Part shown: one piece after another, positions 23,208-31,636 of the stretch
Layout: each line of letters starts with the position of its first letter
Numbering within the stretch: position 1 is the stretch's first letter
Assembly: GCA_022484595.1 (NCBI GenBank)
Contig: JAKVLB010000003.1
Location: 124,001-188,000, forward strand
Reading direction: 5' to 3'
Source of the DNA: Mageeibacillus sp.
GTDB lineage: Bacteria > Bacillota > Clostridia > Saccharofermentanales > Saccharofermentanaceae
DNA length: 64,000 nucleotides
The notes under the pieces: model-generated
Database searches by the model: none
What the model saw: the letters and a program-made list of their open reading frames with translations, nothing else
Told to the model about the DNA's origin: nothing
Position numbers and translations under genes: made by a program

Positions 23208-25464
23208 ACCGACTCCTCATAACAGATGCGGCTTTTACAAGATTATTCAGACTTCTCTCCGCTTCCGCTTCACCTCTGGTCTTAAGACCACAGTCCGGAT
23301 TCACCCAGAGCTTATGTACATCCACCTTTTCTGTCATCTTTTTAAGTGCCTCAACTATTTCGTCAACGGACGGTACTCTCGGCGAATGAATATCATAAAC
23401 ACCAGGTCCAACCTCAGTCCTGAAATTGTTTTCCTTCAGCGAATCCAATATCATAAGGTCTGAGCGAGAAGCTTCAAATGTTATTACATCAGCATCCATA
23501 TTGTCTATTGCCGGGATTATATCCGTAAACTCACTGTAACACATGTGCGTATGTATCTGTGTACTGGGCTTTACTCCGCTATGAACAAGTTTGAAAGCAG
23601 GGATTGCCCAATCCAGATATTCCGTATACCAGTCGCTTTTTCTCAGAGGAAGCTTTTCGCGTAAAGCAGCCTCGTCAATCTGAATGATCCGGATGCCGTT
23701 TGACTCAAGATCCAGCACTTCATCACGGATAGCAAGAGCAATCTGCTGTGTTTGTTCCTTCAGGCTGATATCCTCTCTCGGAAAAGACCAGTTCAAAATT
23801 GTCACCGGACCTGTCAGCATTCCTTTTACAGGCTTGTCTGTAAGGCTCTGAGCATACACCGACCATTCAACCGTAATCGGCTTTTTTCTTGACACATCAC
23901 CCCAGATCAACGGCGGTTTCACACAGCGTGTCCCGTATGACTGCACCCATGCTTTTTCGGTGAAAAGATATCCTTCCAGATTCGCTCCAAAATACTCTAC
24001 CATGTCGTTACGTTCGTATTCACCATGAACAAGTACGTCAAGTCCGATTTCCTCCTGGAAACGGATACATCTTTTTATCTTTTCCCTGTTGAATTTCTCG
24101 TACTGTTCTTCCGTCACTGTACCCTTGCTAAGTCCGGTACGGTTTGCCTTGACATCCTTTGTCTGAGGAAATGAACCGATCGTCGTTGTCGGAAAAACAG
24201 GAAGTGAGAACTCTGCTTTCTGGATTTTTTCTCTCTCCTCAAATAATGGTTTTCTCGTATAGTCCTCTTCTTTTATACTTTTTACGCGTTTTATGACTGC
24301 CTCATCAGCCTGATAGCGGTTACCGTCGAAAATGCGGCGATTTCTGTCAAGAGCTTCATCGTCCGCGCCTTCCGACAGTCCTTTCAGTTCGCGCAGTTCA
24401 TCCAATTTTTCGTATGCGTAAGCAAAATGACGCGCGATACCCTCCGAAAGCCTGCTCTCGTTCTCAAGCGTATAAGGAACGTGAAGCAGTGAACAGGACG
24501 TAGATATCACCGTATCGATGCCCGCATCTTTCAGGCTTTTGAGAATCTTCAGCGTTGAATCATAATGATTTCTCCAGATGTTTTTTCCATTTACGACTCC
24601 GGCGAAAAGTTTTCGGTCTTCAGGAAAACCGTTCTTCATTATAAGATCAGCCGTCTTTCTTCCCTCAACAAAATCAAGCCCGATTCCGTTAAAAGGCAGC
24701 GCCGCCACTGCATCATATATGTCTCTGATGTCTCCGAAATAGGTCTGCAACAGGATCTTCACGTTTCCTTTTCCGGAAAGAATTTTCTTATAAAGGCCTT
24801 CGAAAAATGAAATATCATCTGTAGAAAGGTCCCGCACAAGATACGGCTCGTCAAACTGTACCCACTCAGCGCCAAGGTCTCCAAACTTCTTTATCAGCGC
24901 CGTGTAAACAGACGCAGCTTCATCCATATAATCATTTCTGTCTTTTGAACCGACAAATCTCGCAAGGTTAAGGAAAGTAAACGGGCCGCAGATTACCGGC
25001 TTTGTGATAATTCCCTCATTCTTTGCTTCCGAAAACTCATCAAGAGGCTTCGTTCCAACAAGCTTCATATGAGCGTCGTCTTCGATTTCCGGAACTATAT
25101 AATGATAATTTGTATTGAACCATTTCTTCATGGCAAGAGCCTTAACATCGCCCTTTTCCCCTTGATATCCGTGTGCGGCTGCGAAATATTTATCCAGAAC
25201 CGAGACATCAAGCTGTCTGTACCTGTCCGGAATTAAGTCAAATAGAAATGCAGTATCAAGTACACCATCATAAAAAGAGAAGTCTCCGGAAGGAATAAGG
25301 TCGATGCCGGAAGCCTTCTGTTTTTTCCATGCATCAATACGGATTGCTCTGGCAGTATCACACAACTCCTCTTCCGTGATCTCGCTTCTGAAATACCTTT
25401 CAGTCGCAAATTTGAGTTCTCGCAATGATCCGACTCTGGGAAATCCGATAACCGATGTTTTCAT
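23194..25464 (-). CDS. metE: Cobalamin-independent methionine synthase
   Basis: 5-methyltetrahydropteroyltriglutamate-homocysteine methyltransferase of about 756 residues, the usual length. Both barrels are present: the N-terminal one (VIGFPRVGSLRELKFATERYF) and the catalytic one beginning FPTTTIGSFPQTKDVKANR. Zinc ligands are visible in HTHMCYSEF and NPDCGLKTR near the C-terminus, with IIQIDEAALRE before them. I choose the second ATG (25464), nine bases after AAGGAG; the first ATG is too close. It is upstream of and overlaps metF. Regulation is probably by the LysR protein encoded just upstream. Confidence 0.95.
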   Translation of the reverse strand: MKTSVIGFPRVGSLRELKFATERYFRSEITEEELCDTARAIRIDAWKKQKASGIDLIPSGDFSFYDGVLDTAFLFDLIPDRYRQLDVSVLDKYFAAAHGYQGEKGDVKALAMKKWFNTNYHYIVPEIEDDAHMKLVGTKPLDEFSEAKNEGIITKPVICGPFTFLNLARFVGSKDRNDYMDEAASVYTALIKKFGDLGAEWVQFDEPYLVRDLSTDDISFFEGLYKKILSGKGNVKILLQTYFGDIRDIYDAVAALPFNGIGLDFVEGRKTADLIMKNGFPEDRKLFAGVVNGKNIWRNHYDSTLKILKSLKDAGIDTVISTSCSLLHVPYTLENESRLSEGIARHFAYAYEKLDELRELKGLSEGADDEALDRNRRIFDGNRYQADEAVIKRVKSIKEEDYTRKPLFEEREKIQKAEFSLPVFPTTTIGSFPQTKDVKANRTGLSKGTVTEEQYEKFNREKIKRCIRFQEEIGLDVLVHGEYERNDMVEYFGANLEGYLFTEKAWVQSYGTRCVKPPLIWGDVSRKKPITVEWSVYAQSLTDKPVKGMLTGPVTILNWSFPREDISLKEQTQQIALAIRDEVLDLESNGIRIIQIDEAALREKLPLRKSDWYTEYLDWAIPAFKLVHSGVKPSTQIHTHMCYSEFTDIIPAIDNMDADVITFEASRSDLMILDSLKENNFRTEVGPGVYDIHSPRVPSVDEIVEALKKMTEKVDVHKLWVNPDCGLKTRGEAEAERSLNNLVKAASVMRSRYETD

Positions 25465-25493
25465 ATAAATCATTCTCCTTATCGCAAGTAAAT

Positions 25494-25520
25494 AAAAGAG
25501 AGGTGTCTTACCTCTCTTTT
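25494..25520 (-). terminator. Hairpin with U-tract between the LysR gene and metE
   Basis: A perfect 11-base stem (AAAAGAGAGGT and complement, 5-base loop) is followed on the minus strand by TTTTATTT. Because the Met-box-like site and -10 element lie upstream of it and metE begins 30 bases downstream, it sits in the metE leader. It may end the LysR transcript, attenuate metE, or both. Confidence 0.6.
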
Positions 25521-25559
25521 AAATTGTACTCACCGCATCATGAACGTAAAATATATCAA

Positions 25560-25588
25560 ATTATAGGTTATCGATAGCTTCAGGCTAT
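25560..25588 (-). promoter_or_regulatory. LysR-type Met-box and promoter of metE-metF
   Basis: The dyad ATAGC-N5-GCTAT (25574-25588) has the T-N11-A form of LysR sites and resembles the streptococcal MetR/MtaR box (TATAGTTTNAAACTATA). A minus-strand -10 TATAAT lies at 25560-25565 with no -35 consensus, as expected for an activator-dependent promoter. The LysR gene is immediately upstream. Confidence 0.6.
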
Positions 25589-25598
25589 ATCAAAAAAT

Positions 25599-26504
25599 TC
25601 ATTCAGAAGCCGCGTGTTTTTTTAACGCCTCGACATAAATTGTACCCAGTCTGCTTCGGTGCGATTTTCTGTGAGTAATGTATCCGATATGCATGTCACC
25701 TTCCTTCTTCAGCGGAACCGCGATAATATCCGGTCCGTTCAATACCGGATCAATCACACCGCTTGAGACGGTATATCCGTTCAGTCCGATAAGCAGATTA
25801 AAAAGCGTTGCTCTGTCTCTTACCCGGATGTTCTTCGGTCTGTTCACAGTACTGAATATCTCCTCGGAATAATAAAAAGCATTATGCTCTCCCTGCTCGA
25901 ACAGCAGATACGGGTAAGGTGACAATTCTTCCATCTTCACGGATTTCCTGTCTGCAAGCGGATGAGTCTTGCTGATGAAGATATGAGGCTTTGCTGTAAA
26001 GAGCTCTGTAAATTCGAGTTCCTTTGCCTTAAGAATCTTTTTTATGACCGTCTCGTTAAAGTCATTAATGTATAAGACCCCGATCTCACTTTTCAGCGAT
26101 GCCACATCTTCGATGATCTCATAAGTCTGCGTCTCGCGCAGGGAGAAGTCATATTCGTCTCTGCCGTATTCTTCAATCAGATCAACTAAAGCGTTGACTG
26201 CAAAAGAATAATGCTGCGTGGAAACACAGAAAGACTGTTCTCCTCCGCCCTTATTCAGATATTTCTCTTCAAGCATATCTGCCTGTTCAAGCACCTGACG
26301 GGCATAAGCAAGAAACTGTTCGCCTTCCTTTGACACCTTGATGCCCTTGTTCGTCCGGTCGAAAATGGTGATTCCCACTTCCTTTTCCAGCTCATGGACA
26401 GCTTTTGTCAGACTGGGCTGAGCGATATATAATTCATTGGCTGCGTCTGTAATGGTTCCTTTTTTTGCCACCATCACCGCGTACCGGAGCTGATTCAATG
26501 TCAT
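25599..26504 (-). CDS. LysR family regulator, probable MetR/MtaR-like activator of metEF
   Basis: A 301-residue LysR protein. The HTH is TLNQLRYAVMVAKKGTITDAANELYIAQPSLTKAVHELEKEVGITIFDRTNKGIKVSKEGEQFL, the standard family start, so I use the ATG at 26504 after GAGGA rather than an upstream extension of 28 codons. The C-terminal effector domain follows from about residue 90. Its stop lies 10 bases from a dyad in front of metE, and gene order LysR-metE-metF on one strand supports local control of methionine synthesis. Homocysteine is the usual co-inducer of MetR; here that is inference. Confidence 0.85.
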   Translation of the reverse strand: MTLNQLRYAVMVAKKGTITDAANELYIAQPSLTKAVHELEKEVGITIFDRTNKGIKVSKEGEQFLAYARQVLEQADMLEEKYLNKGGGEQSFCVSTQHYSFAVNALVDLIEEYGRDEYDFSLRETQTYEIIEDVASLKSEIGVLYINDFNETVIKKILKAKELEFTELFTAKPHIFISKTHPLADRKSVKMEELSPYPYLLFEQGEHNAFYYSEEIFSTVNRPKNIRVRDRATLFNLLIGLNGYTVSSGVIDPVLNGPDIIAVPLKKEGDMHIGYITHRKSHRSRLGTIYVEALKKHAASE

Positions 26505-26727
26505 AATTTCTACTTCCTCGCCAAAAGCTCTATTTCCGCGCCTTACCGGTGCTAACATCTGATTGTCAGCCACAACCCGATCAGGCAACTCAATCCTATC
26601 ACATATAGTTTTTCATTACATATAAAGCGTAAATTATATATAATAAAAGACGGTTGCTGACAGGTGATTGCAACTGGCTATGTTTTTACAAACCAATCAA
26701 CAAACCGCTATTTTTCGGAGTTTAATT

Positions 26728-27336
26728 ATGTATTTATTTTTAACAGAATTTTCTAGCAGCATCGTGCAAATTCTTCTTTTTACTTTAATTCCTTTAATTT
26801 GGTGGTTGATTACAGATAAAAAGAATATCAGTTTCTTTAGGTGGATTGGATTAAAGAGAATCAAAAGTGCACATGAAAATAAGACGGCAGCATGGATTGC
26901 CGGTGCTGCGATTGCTTTTGTTATTCTTGGGGCATTTGATCTTTATATGCTGAAAGATGTGCAGCTGGCAACCTCAAAGTTTTCGGGATTAGGTGTCAAA
27001 GCGATTCCGGCTGTTATAGTGTATGCAGTATTTAATACGTCAATGCCAGAAGAGATTTTGTTTAGAGGCTTTCTTTTAAAAAGACTGAGTAATAAGTTTG
27101 GATTTACAGTATCGAATATCATACAAGCAGCTGTATTTGGACTGATTCACGGAATTCTGTTATTCAATACAGGAATCAATAAAGCAGTCCCCATAGTTAT
27201 TTTCACTGGTCTGATTGGATGGACAATGGGGTATATTAACGAGAAGAAAGCTGATGGTTCAATTCTCCCGGGTTGGATAATCCATGCAGCTTCGAATTTA
27301 TTTTCCGGTATTTGTGCGGCCTTTTTACTTATCTAA
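26728..27336 (+). CDS. CPBP family intramembrane glutamic endopeptidase
   Basis: A 202-residue polytopic protein with the Abi/CPBP motifs MPEEILFRGFLLKRL (motif 1, Glu-Glu-x-x-x-Arg, near 106-112), FGLIHGIL (motif 2 His) and WIIHAASNLFSG (motif 3 His and Asn). The ATG at 26728 follows CGGAG; an upstream frame of 20 codons has no ribosome site. The coding sequence is clearly richer in A/T than the genes to its left, a sign of recent acquisition, and it marks the beginning of the accessory region. Roles of relatives range from prenyl-protein processing to bacteriocin immunity. Confidence 0.85.
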   Translation: MYLFLTEFSSSIVQILLFTLIPLIWWLITDKKNISFFRWIGLKRIKSAHENKTAAWIAGAAIAFVILGAFDLYMLKDVQLATSKFSGLGVKAIPAVIVYAVFNTSMPEEILFRGFLLKRLSNKFGFTVSNIIQAAVFGLIHGILLFNTGINKAVPIVIFTGLIGWTMGYINEKKADGSILPGWIIHAASNLFSGICAAFLLI

Positions 27337-27779
27337 ATGTCTATCTTTTGAGATCTTATTCGTGATATAAATAAGGTGATGACTGCCACCACCGGCAATA
27401 GTCAGAAATCCATTGCTTCTTTGCGACTGATTATGAGACCGGAAAGACAAACCGATCTGTACAATGCCCCATCCAATATATATGGCCGGGCTGAATGTTC
27501 TGATAAAAAGACAACCCGATGATTTCTCGCCGGGTTGAAGAGATTCGTATTCTTTTGTAGAGCTTTGGAGATTCGCAGATTATATTCGTAGGGTTTGATT
27601 TGTCTTTGGTGTTAATTGGTGTAAGTTTTGGATTAAGCACCCTGCAAAGGCATTCAGCAGTCTACTTATAACGACTTATTCACACCAAAGGCTTCATTGT
27701 CGGGAACTCTTTGCAAGATTACCCTCGTTTCCTACGTCATTCTACGTGGAAGAGAATTTGCATCAGAAATCTGCTTTTT
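27337..27779 (+). other. 443-base gap without a convincing gene
   Basis: The stretch between the CPBP gene and the chimeric open reading frame has no coding region that I can support. A 69-codon minus-strand frame (27431-27640) has no family resemblance and contains a terminator-like hairpin in its middle. The octamer TTTTGTAG at 27553-27560 also occurs three times near the other end of the accessory region. It may be a scar of earlier insertions or deletions. Confidence 0.5.
27504..27537 (-). terminator. Terminator-like hairpin in the gap
   Basis: On the minus strand CAACCCG and CGGGTTG pair across a 12-base loop, followed by TCTTTTT. It is correctly oriented to end transcription of the chimeric gene at 27780-29129, about 240 bases downstream of its stop. 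Confidence 0.5.
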
Positions 27780-29129
27780 CTAGATTACACGATTATCCAT
27801 GATTCTACTAAATCGATGTGTTCCGGTTGTGGCAAGTGCCCCAGAGGGTAGCTTATCTTGGATAATCATAAAGACTTGGCAACTGCTAAAATTTGATAGA
27901 CAAATTGCTACTAAATTAAGTATAAAGTCTTCATACGGTTTGTTTTCTTTATCATCGAAGAAAGCCTTTCCATAACGCCCCGGTCGGAACTCTGAATACT
28001 TAATATAGTAATATCTCCAAGGGAATATATGATTATTCTCACACTCCGCTATATAATCATCCGCAACTCCACGAAGAACATCGTCATCAAATGACTCACT
28101 TTGAGAAAGCAGTTTTACAAGTACTTCATGAGTTTTCTCGAAGCCAAGACTGTTTCCACTCTTATGGAATAGGTTGAGCCAGGCATCCTTTATACCATAT
28201 GAAGCAAATTGATATCGCCAATTGGTTCGTCTCTCTTGCTGGCTGATATCACCGATAGCCATTAAAGCACAGTCAATTCTATCCTGATCACAAGCAAATA
28301 AAGATACAAACCTATTTGAAAGATCAAGATGGTCAAGACCTATTATGGATATCTGTCCACGAAGCAAGTCGTGATCTTCAAGAGAATACAGCGTTTCAAC
28401 CATATCAGGATTGCTATCCACAAAGGAAATCTTTTCCTTTTCTTCCGCAATCTGATGGACATTGAAGTTATTATCCGTTTCATCCTTGAATGTTCCGGAA
28501 ATAATGATATCCTCCGTAGCCTGCAACAAAGCCTGCATACGATTGCGATCAGATCTATCGCTTATTTCATCGTTGGAATTCTTTATAAGGTTATTAACTA
28601 TCCTTATTCTTCGTAATAACTGGCCGTTATCTACGCTTTCACGATGCTGAAGATAGATGCATAAAGCGTAAAGTAGAATAACTCTACCTAACGGGAATTG
28701 CCTGTTACGGCCATTTTGGTCCGCATAATTATGGACACAATCCTCGAAGATATTAATACTATCAACCATCACCTTATTCTTTTCGTGTTCTATAGAAAAG
28801 ATAGATGCCAAAAACTCCGATGGACTATTAAATCCCATCAATGTCATATCGCACCAGCAATCAAAGAACTTCTCAAGTACTATAAAGTGATTAAATAAGC
28901 GTTTTCCTTCACATGTCTCGTCATTGATCTTTTTGACAGCTACACATGCCACAGGTTTGTCTTCTTCATATCCGATCAAAATTGCTCCGCCGGAATAATA
29001 TCCTTCCAGATCATTCAATTCTTTATCAAATGAGACAAAGCAGCTTTCTGCCCCTTTGATATGAGAATACTCAACAAATAAACCCTTGATTATTTCTGTA
29101 TCAGAATGCTCTTCAACTCTAAACCCCAT
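27780..29129 (-). CDS. Chimeric protein: N-terminal GNAT fragment joined to a C-terminal DUF262/GmrSD-like region
   Basis: One open frame of 449 residues, start after GAGGA. Residues 1-77 look like the first half of a GNAT acetyltransferase (ESCFVSFDKELNDLEGYY, GGAILIGYEEDKPVACVAVKKINDETCEGKRL) and stop just where the acetyl-CoA loop should begin. From about residue 78 the sequence changes to the pattern of the rear half of DUF262 proteins (FPLGRVILLYALCIYL, RRIRIVNNLIKNS, VETLYSLEDHDLLRGQISII, TNWRYQFASYG). The N-terminal DUF262 nuclease-like domain with its DGQQR motif is absent. The best reading is a fusion by deletion of two genes, so neither original activity should remain. The family calls come from remembered patterns. 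Confidence 0.6.
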   Translation of the reverse strand: MGFRVEEHSDTEIIKGLFVEYSHIKGAESCFVSFDKELNDLEGYYSGGAILIGYEEDKPVACVAVKKINDETCEGKRLFNHFIVLEKFFDCWCDMTLMGFNSPSEFLASIFSIEHEKNKVMVDSINIFEDCVHNYADQNGRNRQFPLGRVILLYALCIYLQHRESVDNGQLLRRIRIVNNLIKNSNDEISDRSDRNRMQALLQATEDIIISGTFKDETDNNFNVHQIAEEKEKISFVDSNPDMVETLYSLEDHDLLRGQISIIGLDHLDLSNRFVSLFACDQDRIDCALMAIGDISQQERRTNWRYQFASYGIKDAWLNLFHKSGNSLGFEKTHEVLVKLLSQSESFDDDVLRGVADDYIAECENNHIFPWRYYYIKYSEFRPGRYGKAFFDDKENKPYEDFILNLVAICLSNFSSCQVFMIIQDKLPSGALATTGTHRFSRIMDNRVI

Positions 29130-29167
29130 AAAACATATTCCTCTTTACTGATTATGTGAATTATAAG

Positions 29168-29905
29168 TTACTTTTGTATATGGTACCCGCCGTCTGCAAA
29201 TATATTGGTTCCGTTTATATAATCTGAAAAATCCGAGAGAAGAAACAAGACAACTTTGGATATATCTTCAGGTTGCCCGAGCCGTCCTTCAGGTATAAGG
29301 GTTTCTGACTGCTTCCTTATCTCCTCGTTATCAAAAGATCCTTTCGTCATGCCTGTATATATGAATCCGGGTGCAACAGCATTTACTCTGATATTATATG
29401 GTGCAAGATCTAAAGCCATTGCTGATGTCAATGCAACAACAGCACCTTTTGATGCTGCATAATCAGTCATATTATTTCTGAATATTGTACTTCTAAGGCA
29501 ACTTATATTAACGATCTTTCCGCTCTTATCAGGTATCATGGCACGGGCCACGACCTTTGAGACAATATAGGTTCCGGTAAGGTTAACAGATATGATCCGT
29601 TCCCATTCAGAAGTTTCCGTATCAAAGAACGGCTTACTGTTCCCCCAGATACCGGCAGCATTGACTAGTCCGTCTATCTTTCCATAATTATATATGACAT
29701 CATCAGTGATCTTTCTGATAGCTTCTTCGTCCGTAATACTTGCCATGTAATGCTTGTAAGTATCATAAGCAAGGTCGCCTTTTGCCAGATCAATGCCGAT
29801 TACCATTGCACCTGATCCCAGAAGCTGTTCGGCACAACTTCTGCCGATTCCGGATGCCGCTCCTGTCACAACAAATACCTTGCCCGTAAAATCTAATTCC
29901 TTCAT
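29168..29905 (-). CDS. SDR family NAD(P)-dependent oxidoreductase
   Basis: A 245-residue classical short-chain dehydrogenase/reductase: cofactor loop TGAASGIGRSCAE, NAAG (GLVNAAGIWG), catalytic region NISC with YAASKG (Tyr and Lys spaced by three), then VAPGFIYTGMT. An acidic residue after the second strand (GIDLAKGD) favours NAD. The motif DGGYH at the end is typical of FabG-like members. A weak ribosome site precedes the ATG at 29905. The substrate cannot be told; it lies between the thioredoxin/permease cassette and the chimeric gene. Confidence 0.88.
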   Translation of the reverse strand: MKELDFTGKVFVVTGAASGIGRSCAEQLLGSGAMVIGIDLAKGDLAYDTYKHYMASITDEEAIRKITDDVIYNYGKIDGLVNAAGIWGNSKPFFDTETSEWERIISVNLTGTYIVSKVVARAMIPDKSGKIVNISCLRSTIFRNNMTDYAASKGAVVALTSAMALDLAPYNIRVNAVAPGFIYTGMTKGSFDNEEIRKQSETLIPEGRLGQPEDISKVVLFLLSDFSDYINGTNIFADGGYHIQK

Positions 29906-29924
29906 CTTTATAGTCCCATCTTTC

Positions 29925-30152
29925 TTATAATAGTTTTTCTATTTCTTTTGCCTTTAACACCTTGCCGCTGCTGACAACTGTATCGTCGATCATAAGAGCC
30001 GGCATGCTCATCACGCCTGTCTCCATGATCTTGGTCATGTCTGTTATGTATTCTATTTCGGCCGTAATGCCCTTATTCCTCACGGCCTCTTTAACTGCAC
30101 TCAGTAAGGCTTCACACCTTTTGCATCCTCCGCCTAATACTTTAATGTTCAT
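29925..30152 (-). CDS. Small redox-active disulfide (thioredoxin-fold) protein
   Basis: A 75-residue thioredoxin-like protein with MNIKVLGGGCKRCEALLSAVKEAV at the N-terminus (CxxC at 10-13) and a cis-Pro loop SMPALMIDD. This is the mini-thioredoxin family (redox-active disulfide protein 2) that usually accompanies permeases of the YraQ/ArsP type. It starts 17 bases after the permease stop with AGGAGG, so it is in the same operon. It may reduce the metalloid substrate or the permease cysteines; this is inference. Confidence 0.85.
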   Translation of the reverse strand: MNIKVLGGGCKRCEALLSAVKEAVRNKGITAEIEYITDMTKIMETGVMSMPALMIDDTVVSSGKVLKAKEIEKLL

Positions 30153-30168
30153 CTTGATACCTCCTGTT

Positions 30169-31167
30169 TTATATCAATAATTGTTGTGCTATGTTAAAAA
30201 TGTATCCCACCAGTATTATCCCGATTACGCATATTCCTATAAAAACTGCCAGTAGTTTCGGCTTTATAGCTTTCTTTAGCATCACAAGTGACGGCAAGCT
30301 TAGAGTCGTAACTGCCATCATAAAGCTTAATACAGTACCCAGTAATGCACCTTTACCCAATAAAGCTTCTGCTACGGGAATAACTCCGAACATGTCTGCA
30401 TACATCGGAGTCCCAAGCACTGTTGCCAACACCACGCCAAACGGATTCGTGCTTCCTAGAACGGTTTGTACCCATTCCTGCGGTATCCAATTATGTATTA
30501 CTGCACCGATCGCAACCCCAATCAGAATGTATGGAAATACCTTTTTAAGTGTTGATATAACTTGATCTTTTGAATAGATTAATCTGTCCTTAATCCTAAG
30601 CTTGGGAGAATTCACATTAACCTTGATCTTGCTTGCTCTGATGAAATCCGCAACCTGATCATCCATCTTGAGCCTTTCGATTATTGTTCCGCCCGCAACT
30701 GCGACGATCAGGCCCAAAATCACATATACGATTGCTGTCTTTATTCCGAAAATACTCATCAGAAGTATAAGGCTTCCAAGATCAACCATAGGGGAGGAAA
30801 TCAAAAAAGAGAACGTTACACCAAGAGGAAGTCCTGCACTTGTAAATCCCATGAAGATGGGAATTGAAGAACATGAACAGAAGGGGGTCACTGTCCCCAA
30901 TAATGCTCCGACAATATTAGCTCCAATTCCGTGAAATCTTCCCATTATCTTCTTACTTCGCTCCGGGGGGAAGTAACTCTGAATAAACGATATAACAAAT
31001 ACCAGAATGCACAGAAGAAGAACTATCTTTATTACATCGTAAAGAAAGAACCGAATAGCGGAAACAACTGCTGATTCAGTATTTACCCCGAACGACGACA
31101 GCAGAAACCCAATAATATCATTTAGCCACTTCATTCCAAACAGTTGGTCTTGGATAAACTCCCACAT
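30169..31167 (-). CDS. Permease of the YraQ/ArsP (DUF318) family
   Basis: A 332-residue membrane protein with eight to ten hydrophobic segments and the conserved thiol motif TPFCSCSSIPIFMGFTSAGLPLG, then FLISSPMVDLGSLILL, repeated in degenerate form in the second half (LGTPMYADMFGVIPVAEALL). CSCS is the signature of ArsP-like permeases that export trivalent organoarsenicals, and of relatives of unknown substrate. It forms an operon with the mini-thioredoxin and lies downstream of an ArsR-type repressor and a dyad operator, so metalloid export is likely. The start follows AGGTG. Confidence 0.85.
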   Translation of the reverse strand: MWEFIQDQLFGMKWLNDIIGFLLSSFGVNTESAVVSAIRFFLYDVIKIVLLLCILVFVISFIQSYFPPERSKKIMGRFHGIGANIVGALLGTVTPFCSCSSIPIFMGFTSAGLPLGVTFSFLISSPMVDLGSLILLMSIFGIKTAIVYVILGLIVAVAGGTIIERLKMDDQVADFIRASKIKVNVNSPKLRIKDRLIYSKDQVISTLKKVFPYILIGVAIGAVIHNWIPQEWVQTVLGSTNPFGVVLATVLGTPMYADMFGVIPVAEALLGKGALLGTVLSFMMAVTTLSLPSLVMLKKAIKPKLLAVFIGICVIGIILVGYIFNIAQQLLI

Positions 31168-31185
31168 ATTTAATCACCTACAATC

Positions 31186-31203
31186 GAAATATAACTATAT
31201 TTC
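31186..31203 (-). promoter_or_regulatory. 18-base palindrome before the permease gene
   Basis: GAAATATA-AC-TATATTTC is a perfect 8+2+8 palindrome 19 bases upstream of the permease ATG. It shares the general A/T-rich TAGAAA/TTTCTA character of the two dyads before arsR and is probably a further ArsR site. Confidence 0.5.
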
Positions 31204-31271
31204 TATATGTTTTCCTTTTATTTAGCCGCCTTACGACGGCTGTAGTTAGGATCAAATAAATCCTTCTTACC

Positions 31272-31547
31272 TTACTCAAACACTGATCTTAAAGATTCGG
31301 CCAGTTCAATATACGCATCCTTATCAATCGAATAATATATATTCTTGCCTTCGCGCCTATCGTTAACCAATCCGGATTCGACGAGAACCTTCATATCATG
31401 TGACAATGTTGGTTGGGTTATATGAAACTCTTCAAGTATTACGCATGCACACAATTCGCCTCTGGAAAGCATATCTATAATCTTAAGACGCTTGGGATCC
31501 GATAACGCTTTAAGCATTTTGGCAGTGTTTGTATACTTATCTTTCAT
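31272..31547 (-). CDS. arsR: ArsR/SmtB family metalloregulatory repressor
   Basis: A 91-residue winged-helix repressor: KMLKALSDPKRLKIIDMLSRGELCACVILEEFHITQPTLSHDMKVLVESGLVNDRREGKNIYYSI. The α3 motif ELCACVI resembles the ELCVCDL box in which the two cysteines bind As(III) in ArsR. It precedes the permease by about 100 bases, and two perfect dyads lie in its upstream region, so it likely represses itself and the export genes until a metalloid binds. Confidence 0.88.
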   Translation of the reverse strand: MKDKYTNTAKMLKALSDPKRLKIIDMLSRGELCACVILEEFHITQPTLSHDMKVLVESGLVNDRREGKNIYYSIDKDAYIELAESLRSVFE

Positions 31548-31558
31548 GTGTCACCTCA

Positions 31559-31603
31559 GATAGAAGAGTTTCTATCTGTAAGATTAATAGAATAATTTCT
31601 ATT
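31559..31603 (-). promoter_or_regulatory. Tandem ArsR operators
   Basis: Two perfect dyads of the same form, GATAGAA-N4-TTCTATC (31559-31576) and AATAGAA-N4-TTCTATT (31586-31603), lie 27 bases apart centre to centre just upstream of arsR. The shared core is ATAGAA-N4-TTCTAT. Confidence 0.7.
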
Positions 31604-31636
31604 TGTCAATATGTTCTCCGTTTGGAATATTCAAGA

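Noticed and set aside
27431-27640. Minus-strand frame of 69 codons in the accessory gap
   Set aside because: Contains a terminator-like hairpin in its middle and shows no recognisable sequence pattern; no ribosome site.
31586-31603. Possible CRISPR-like or IS inverted repeat
   Set aside because: Only short dyads with 4-base spacers, consistent with ArsR operators; no array or transposase in the window.
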